A stretch of DNA of 64,000 nucleotides from Pedobacter paludis (GTDB taxonomy: Bacteria > Bacteroidota > Bacteroidia > Sphingobacteriales > Sphingobacteriaceae): contig NZ_QGNY01000001.1 in assembly GCF_003173575.1 (NCBI RefSeq), positions 806,001 through 870,000 on the forward strand, read 5' to 3'. A model generated the notes under the pieces. That model searched no databases. It was not told the DNA's origin and worked only from the letters and a program-made list of their open reading frames with translations. A program made the translations under genes and the position numbers. Below, one piece after another: positions 60,253 through 64,000 of the stretch; within the stretch, counting starts at the first letter, position 1, and the number at the start of each line of letters is the position of its first letter.

Positions 60253-62016
60253 TTAATATCCAGGGTTTTGCCCCAATTTCGGTGCCCTGTTCAATTCATT
60301 TTGAGAAATAGGGTACAAATAATTTTTAGCTGTGAATACTCTGTTTTCTACCGTAAACGGTGTGTATGTAAATGTAGTTGCGCTGGTTTGTGTAATTCTC
60401 ATACCGGTAACTGGCTTGTTAAAGGTTATTTCTCCTTCTTTCCAACGGCGAACATCATAAAAACGGTGCTCTTCGAAGCAAAGCTCTACCCTACGCTCGT
60501 TGCGAATTCTTTTACGGAATTCTGCCTGTGAAGGAATTACATATCCGTTTCCGGCAGCATTTGTTGTTTGTAAAAGAGGCATCTTAACACCAGTTCTATC
60601 TCTTATTAAATTTAAGACTCTTAAAATCTCGGTTTGCGCACCAACGCCTTGAGCCTCGTTTAAAGCCTCGGCGTAATTTAACAGCACCTCAGCATATCTA
60701 AAAAAGATCCATGGTCTACGTACATTGGCTACAGTACCCGCCCATACAGCACTTTCGCTTAAATATTTGCGCATGTAATAACCCGTTTTGGTTGCGTTTA
60801 CATTCAAGCCCAAACCATCTTTACCGCCTACAAAGGTTTCAACAGGTTTTGATTTAAATAATGTGGCAACGTATAAAGCATTGCTGCTGAGTGCAGGCTG
60901 AATGGAGGCTGAATTAAATAATACGGTAAAACCTAATCTCGGATCGCGGTTTGCATAGGGATTTGTTGCCACGTAACCCGAAGTTGCATCGCTAATTGGT
61001 TTTCCGGTTGTTTTCATTTCGAAGGCATCTACCAATTCCTGTGTTGGGTTGGTACGGCCATTTGCCGCATCGTAACTTATTGGTGCATTGTTGGTTTCTA
61101 TAGCAACGGTATTCAAAGTAGAGGTTGCAAAAATAGTTTCTGAATTGAAAGCCCCATTGTTCCATAACCAAATGTTTGGGTAAGAAGTATAAATAGCATG
61201 TTTATTGGTATCCATAATTCTTTTGGCTGCATCAGCTGCTGCCTGCCATTTGGTAAGATCGTTTGATGGGTTGTACTGCGGACTGGCTGCATACAACAAT
61301 AATCTAGCTTTAAGTGCCATTGCAGCTGTTTGTGTTGCTCTACCTCTATCGGTAGTTCTCCATTCCGTTGGAGAAAGTGGCAATCTTAAAATGGCTTCTT
61401 CGCAATCTGCAGAAATCTGTTTGGCACATTCATCAAAGCTATTTCTTGGCAAATCCAAATCATCGGTAACGTTAAGTGTTTTTGTTACGATTGCAAAACT
61501 TCCGTAGCGTTTAAGCAATTCGAATTCGAAGAAGGCCCTGAGAAAAAAGGCCTGACCTTTCAAACGATCTACCTGAGCAGCATAAGTTTGATTTGCCGGC
61601 ACGTTGGCCGGAAGAACCTCATCAATTGGGATAATTGCACTGCCATCTACTTTCTCCAAAAACATATTGGCTTTGCGTATTCCCACATACATGGCGGCAT
61701 ACACATCATCGAATGTTTTGGAAGGACTCCAAGTTCCATTATTCAGGATATTTATTGAGGAGTTTAAGTTCGAATTTACGGCTTCATCTGATCCGGATGC
61801 CAATAATGCTCCATCATCTAAATTATAACGATCAGATAAGACCGAATATACGTTGTTTAAAAAGTTTCTCGAATAATCGGGATTGGCCCAAAGCTGTGCC
61901 TCGGTAATATCATTTGTTCCACTGAAAGAACCATCCTGAAGGAAACTATCTTTTTTACATCCAGCCACATAGATAGCTACAATGGCAAGAACTAAATAGA
62001 ATATATTTTTTTTCAT
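60253..62016 (-). CDS. SusD/RagB-family outer-membrane lipoprotein
   Basis: 587 residues. The lipobox ends at C20 (IYVAGC), followed by KKDSFLQDGS. The SusD pattern is clear: N-terminal TPR-like helices (FLNNVYSVLSDRY, YVGIRKANMFLEKV), RLKGQAFFLRAFFEFELLKRYGSFAIV, ADCEEAILRLPLSP, ALKARLLLYAASPQYNPSND, then FRKRIRNERRVELCFEEHRFYDVRRWK and the C-terminal FTAKNYLYPISQNELNRAPKLGQNPGY, a hallmark ending. SusD binds the glycan at the surface and works with SusC. Its ATG is 11 bp downstream of the susC stop. Confidence 0.97.
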   Translation of the reverse strand: MKKNIFYLVLAIVAIYVAGCKKDSFLQDGSFSGTNDITEAQLWANPDYSRNFLNNVYSVLSDRYNLDDGALLASGSDEAVNSNLNSSINILNNGTWSPSKTFDDVYAAMYVGIRKANMFLEKVDGSAIIPIDEVLPANVPANQTYAAQVDRLKGQAFFLRAFFEFELLKRYGSFAIVTKTLNVTDDLDLPRNSFDECAKQISADCEEAILRLPLSPTEWRTTDRGRATQTAAMALKARLLLYAASPQYNPSNDLTKWQAAADAAKRIMDTNKHAIYTSYPNIWLWNNGAFNSETIFATSTLNTVAIETNNAPISYDAANGRTNPTQELVDAFEMKTTGKPISDATSGYVATNPYANRDPRLGFTVLFNSASIQPALSSNALYVATLFKSKPVETFVGGKDGLGLNVNATKTGYYMRKYLSESAVWAGTVANVRRPWIFFRYAEVLLNYAEALNEAQGVGAQTEILRVLNLIRDRTGVKMPLLQTTNAAGNGYVIPSQAEFRKRIRNERRVELCFEEHRFYDVRRWKEGEITFNKPVTGMRITQTSATTFTYTPFTVENRVFTAKNYLYPISQNELNRAPKLGQNPGY

Positions 62017-62027
62017 TGTCTTATCTC

Positions 62028-64000
62028 TTAAAATTTCAAATTCACACCAAAAGAATATATTTTCATATATGGATAGGATGCACTTGATACACCATTAATA
62101 TTTGAGTTGTAACCCGATTCTGGCAATTCTGGATCAATAGGTAGTCCATCAAGCTGATCGAATGTTAACAGGTTTAAGCCACTTACGTAAAATCTAAGCT
62201 GACTTAATTTTAGCCTTTTAACAAATGCCGCAGGTAAAGAATAACCAAGCTCTACATTTTTTAGTCTGATGTAATCTCCAGAACGAATCCAGAAATCAGA
62301 AGCTGCAGTGTTGTTTCCACGATCTGCCAAAAGCAATCTAGGGAAAGCTGCACCCGTATTGGTTGGTGTCCATCTATCTACACTAAATTGGTTCAAGAAT
62401 CCGTTGTTTGTTGTACCTGCATTAACCAATTGCTGTATGTAAATTGAGCGGCCACTTGTTCCCTGGAACAAGAAATTCATATCGAAATTTTTAAAGCCTA
62501 CTGATGCGCCAAAACCAAAATACGCTTTAGGCACAAAGTTGAAATCGGTTCTTACCCGGTCTAGATCGTTAATTACACCATCGCCATTTTGATCTACGTA
62601 TTTAATATCTCCTGGTCTAACGTCTTTCGATAAAATCTGTTGCGGTGAAGCATTAATCTGTGCCTGACTTTGAAAAATACCATCAGAAATTAACATGCTG
62701 CTAATGTATCCTGCCGTTGTGGAAGCTGTTGCAGAAGGTGCAATAACACTGCTAATTGGATGACCCAATGTTTTTTGATAAGCAGGCAAATTCGCGGCCT
62801 CATTAACAGCCAAAATTTTGCTCACATTATACGTATAGTTTCCAAAAACATTTAAATTAACATCACCCAATTTTTTATTGAAATTGATTCCAGTTTCGAA
62901 GCCTTTGTATTCTGCCTCACCCTCATTAACATAAATTGCAGTTTGACCTAACAAACTTGGGATTTGAGATGCTGTGGCTAAGTTCTTTCTATCTTCATAA
63001 AAATAATCGGCGCTGATGGATAAGGACTGTTTGAACAATCTTGCATCGAAACCGATACTTGATTTATAGGCTTTTTCCCAAGTTAAATTTGGATTGGCAG
63101 CCGCTAACTGAGCCGTACCGCCTACACCGGCAAATGTTGTTCCGAAGGTATAACCGGTTGTGCTTCTGCTGTAAAAATCATTAAAAGCAAATCTTCTTGC
63201 ATTACCCAGGGCATCGTTTCCAACCAAGCCATAAGATCCTCTGATTTTTAAGAAATCAAGAAAGTTTGAAGAACCTTTCATGAAGCTTTCATCAGACAAA
63301 ATCCATCCGGCAGAAATGGCTGGAAAGAATCCATAACGTTTACCTGGAGCAAAGTTTTCTGAACCAGAGTATGCGCCTGTAAAATCAAGAAAATAACGTT
63401 GATTGTAGTTGTAAGATAAGCGGTTCGACCAACCTTCGCGTCTTACATCCAAGCTGCCAAATGAAGCATAGTTTTGTCTAGAAACTCTTGTGGTAAATTT
63501 AATATCGTTTTTACCGAAGGTTCTATTGTAATCAAAGCCAGCCCAAAATTCACTTTTTCTGATGTTGCCAGAAAATGCATTTGGCAAATAATCTACCTTG
63601 GCCGCTGTTCCATAGGTTTGATAAACACTGGTTGGCAACAACTCCGAAGTCGAATAACTTTGGGTAAATCCAGAGCGGTACAAACCGAAGATATCATAGG
63701 CATAAAATACTTCGCCGGATAAGCCTTTTAAAATACCGTCCATTTTTTGTTTAGCGCTAATGGTTGCGATCATATTTCTAACCAAATCGGTACTTGCACC
63801 ATTTGCCTCAAGCATGGCCTGTGGATTGGCACTTGGAAAGATCGAGGTGCCACCATAAGATCCATCGGCATTTAAAACCGGGAAAGCGTTAGGAGGTGTT
63901 GAATATACAGCACTTAAAAAGCCACCTGTACCCACTGCCGGGAAATTAAGGTTGGTGATACGACCACCGATATCCAATGCAACATCTAAGTTTTTATTTA
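62028..64000 (-). CDS. SusC/RagA-family TonB-linked outer-membrane protein, C-terminal part (5' end outside window)
   Basis: About 657 residues of a normally ~1,000-residue protein; the frame is open to the right edge (residues NKNLDVALDIGGRITNLNF are its first readable part). The barrel shows SusC marks: FSVDRWTPTNTGAAFPR, SDFWIRSGDYIRLKNVELGYSLP (typical SusC block) and a C-terminal YPYMKIYSFGVNLKF. A carboxypeptidase-like domain, TonB box and plug should lie outside the window. It imports oligosaccharides captured by SusD and heads the operon that runs to uxuA. Confidence 0.95.
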   Translation of the reverse strand, partial: NKNLDVALDIGGRITNLNFPAVGTGGFLSAVYSTPPNAFPVLNADGSYGGTSIFPSANPQAMLEANGASTDLVRNMIATISAKQKMDGILKGLSGEVFYAYDIFGLYRSGFTQSYSTSELLPTSVYQTYGTAAKVDYLPNAFSGNIRKSEFWAGFDYNRTFGKNDIKFTTRVSRQNYASFGSLDVRREGWSNRLSYNYNQRYFLDFTGAYSGSENFAPGKRYGFFPAISAGWILSDESFMKGSSNFLDFLKIRGSYGLVGNDALGNARRFAFNDFYSRSTTGYTFGTTFAGVGGTAQLAAANPNLTWEKAYKSSIGFDARLFKQSLSISADYFYEDRKNLATASQIPSLLGQTAIYVNEGEAEYKGFETGINFNKKLGDVNLNVFGNYTYNVSKILAVNEAANLPAYQKTLGHPISSVIAPSATASTTAGYISSMLISDGIFQSQAQINASPQQILSKDVRPGDIKYVDQNGDGVINDLDRVRTDFNFVPKAYFGFGASVGFKNFDMNFLFQGTSGRSIYIQQLVNAGTTNNGFLNQFSVDRWTPTNTGAAFPRLLLADRGNNTAASDFWIRSGDYIRLKNVELGYSLPAAFVKRLKLSQLRFYVSGLNLLTFDQLDGLPIDPELPESGYNSNINGVSSASYPYMKIYSFGVNLKF

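Noticed and set aside
38724..64000. Classical glucuronoxylan PUL
   Set aside because: GH10 and GH30 fit, but no GH67, GH115, GH43 or esterase is present and GH88/lyase/GH18 are unexpected for it.

Overview
The window looks like chromosomal DNA of a member of the Bacteroidota, most likely a Pedobacter-like Sphingobacteriaceae. The evidence is low GC content, Bacteroidota-type -7 boxes (TAnnTTTG) in front of many genes, a SusC/SusD pair heading a polysaccharide utilisation locus (PUL), a fused SpmA/SpmB protein, a MarR-GNAT fusion, an SDR in place of UxuB, and housekeeping genes of Bacteroidota type. The genus is inferred from overall gene content, not from a marker gene.

Layout. 1-3.7 kb: signalling. 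The end of a LytTR regulator, a 47-codon Ser/Thr-rich peptide gene on the minus strand, a membrane histidine kinase (HisKA_7TM/PF06580 type), a LytTR response regulator, a single-domain receiver and an outer-membrane barrel. 3.7-7.1 kb: a DnaQ/GIY-YIG fusion nuclease, a broken small secreted-protein gene, three small stress/accessory proteins, then repeat DNA. 7.1-37.2 kb: mostly ordinary housekeeping and transport. It holds bioA, NUDIX, CDF transporter, aspartate aminotransferase, an ABC permease and a separate ABC ATPase, queA, ispD, PduO, gatC, plsC, trpS, deoxynucleoside kinase, kdsB, MarR-GNAT, a duplicated barrel gene pair, pyrG, yidC, an S9 peptidase, spmAB, a thioesterase, a TonB receptor divergent from a Fur-family regulator, and tRNA-Arg(TCT). 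37.2-38.7 kb: three short genes of unknown function.

38.7-64 kb: one long minus-strand PUL that runs off the right edge. In transcription order it contains susC (5' part missing), susD, GH2, GH10 lipoprotein, GH3, a 524-bp repeat-filled gap, GH2-malectin, a DUF5009/NagX-type membrane acyltransferase, GH2, an alginate-lyase-fold lyase, an unassigned beta-helix protein, GH88, GH18, ThuA-like, GH30, SDR mannonate oxidoreductase and uxuA. Lyase, GH88 and uxuA/SDR form a coherent path from an acidic, glucuronate-type polysaccharide to 2-keto-3-deoxygluconate, while GH18, GH30, GH3, GH10 and GH2 deal with neutral and amino-sugar linkages. I infer a glucuronan- or mucoran-like substrate, for example cell walls of Mucoromycota. 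This is a hypothesis and not a demonstrated substrate.

The intergenic DNA is unusually rich in small palindromic or tandem elements. These include a five-copy ~94-bp array at 17.9-18.4 kb, a 137-bp tandem duplication at 6.7-7.0 kb that has copied the 3' end of a gene, a 113-bp tandem pair inside the PUL, and several word-like inverted repeats, one of which appears to have entered bioA in frame. No CRISPR array, transposase, prophage or rRNA was seen.
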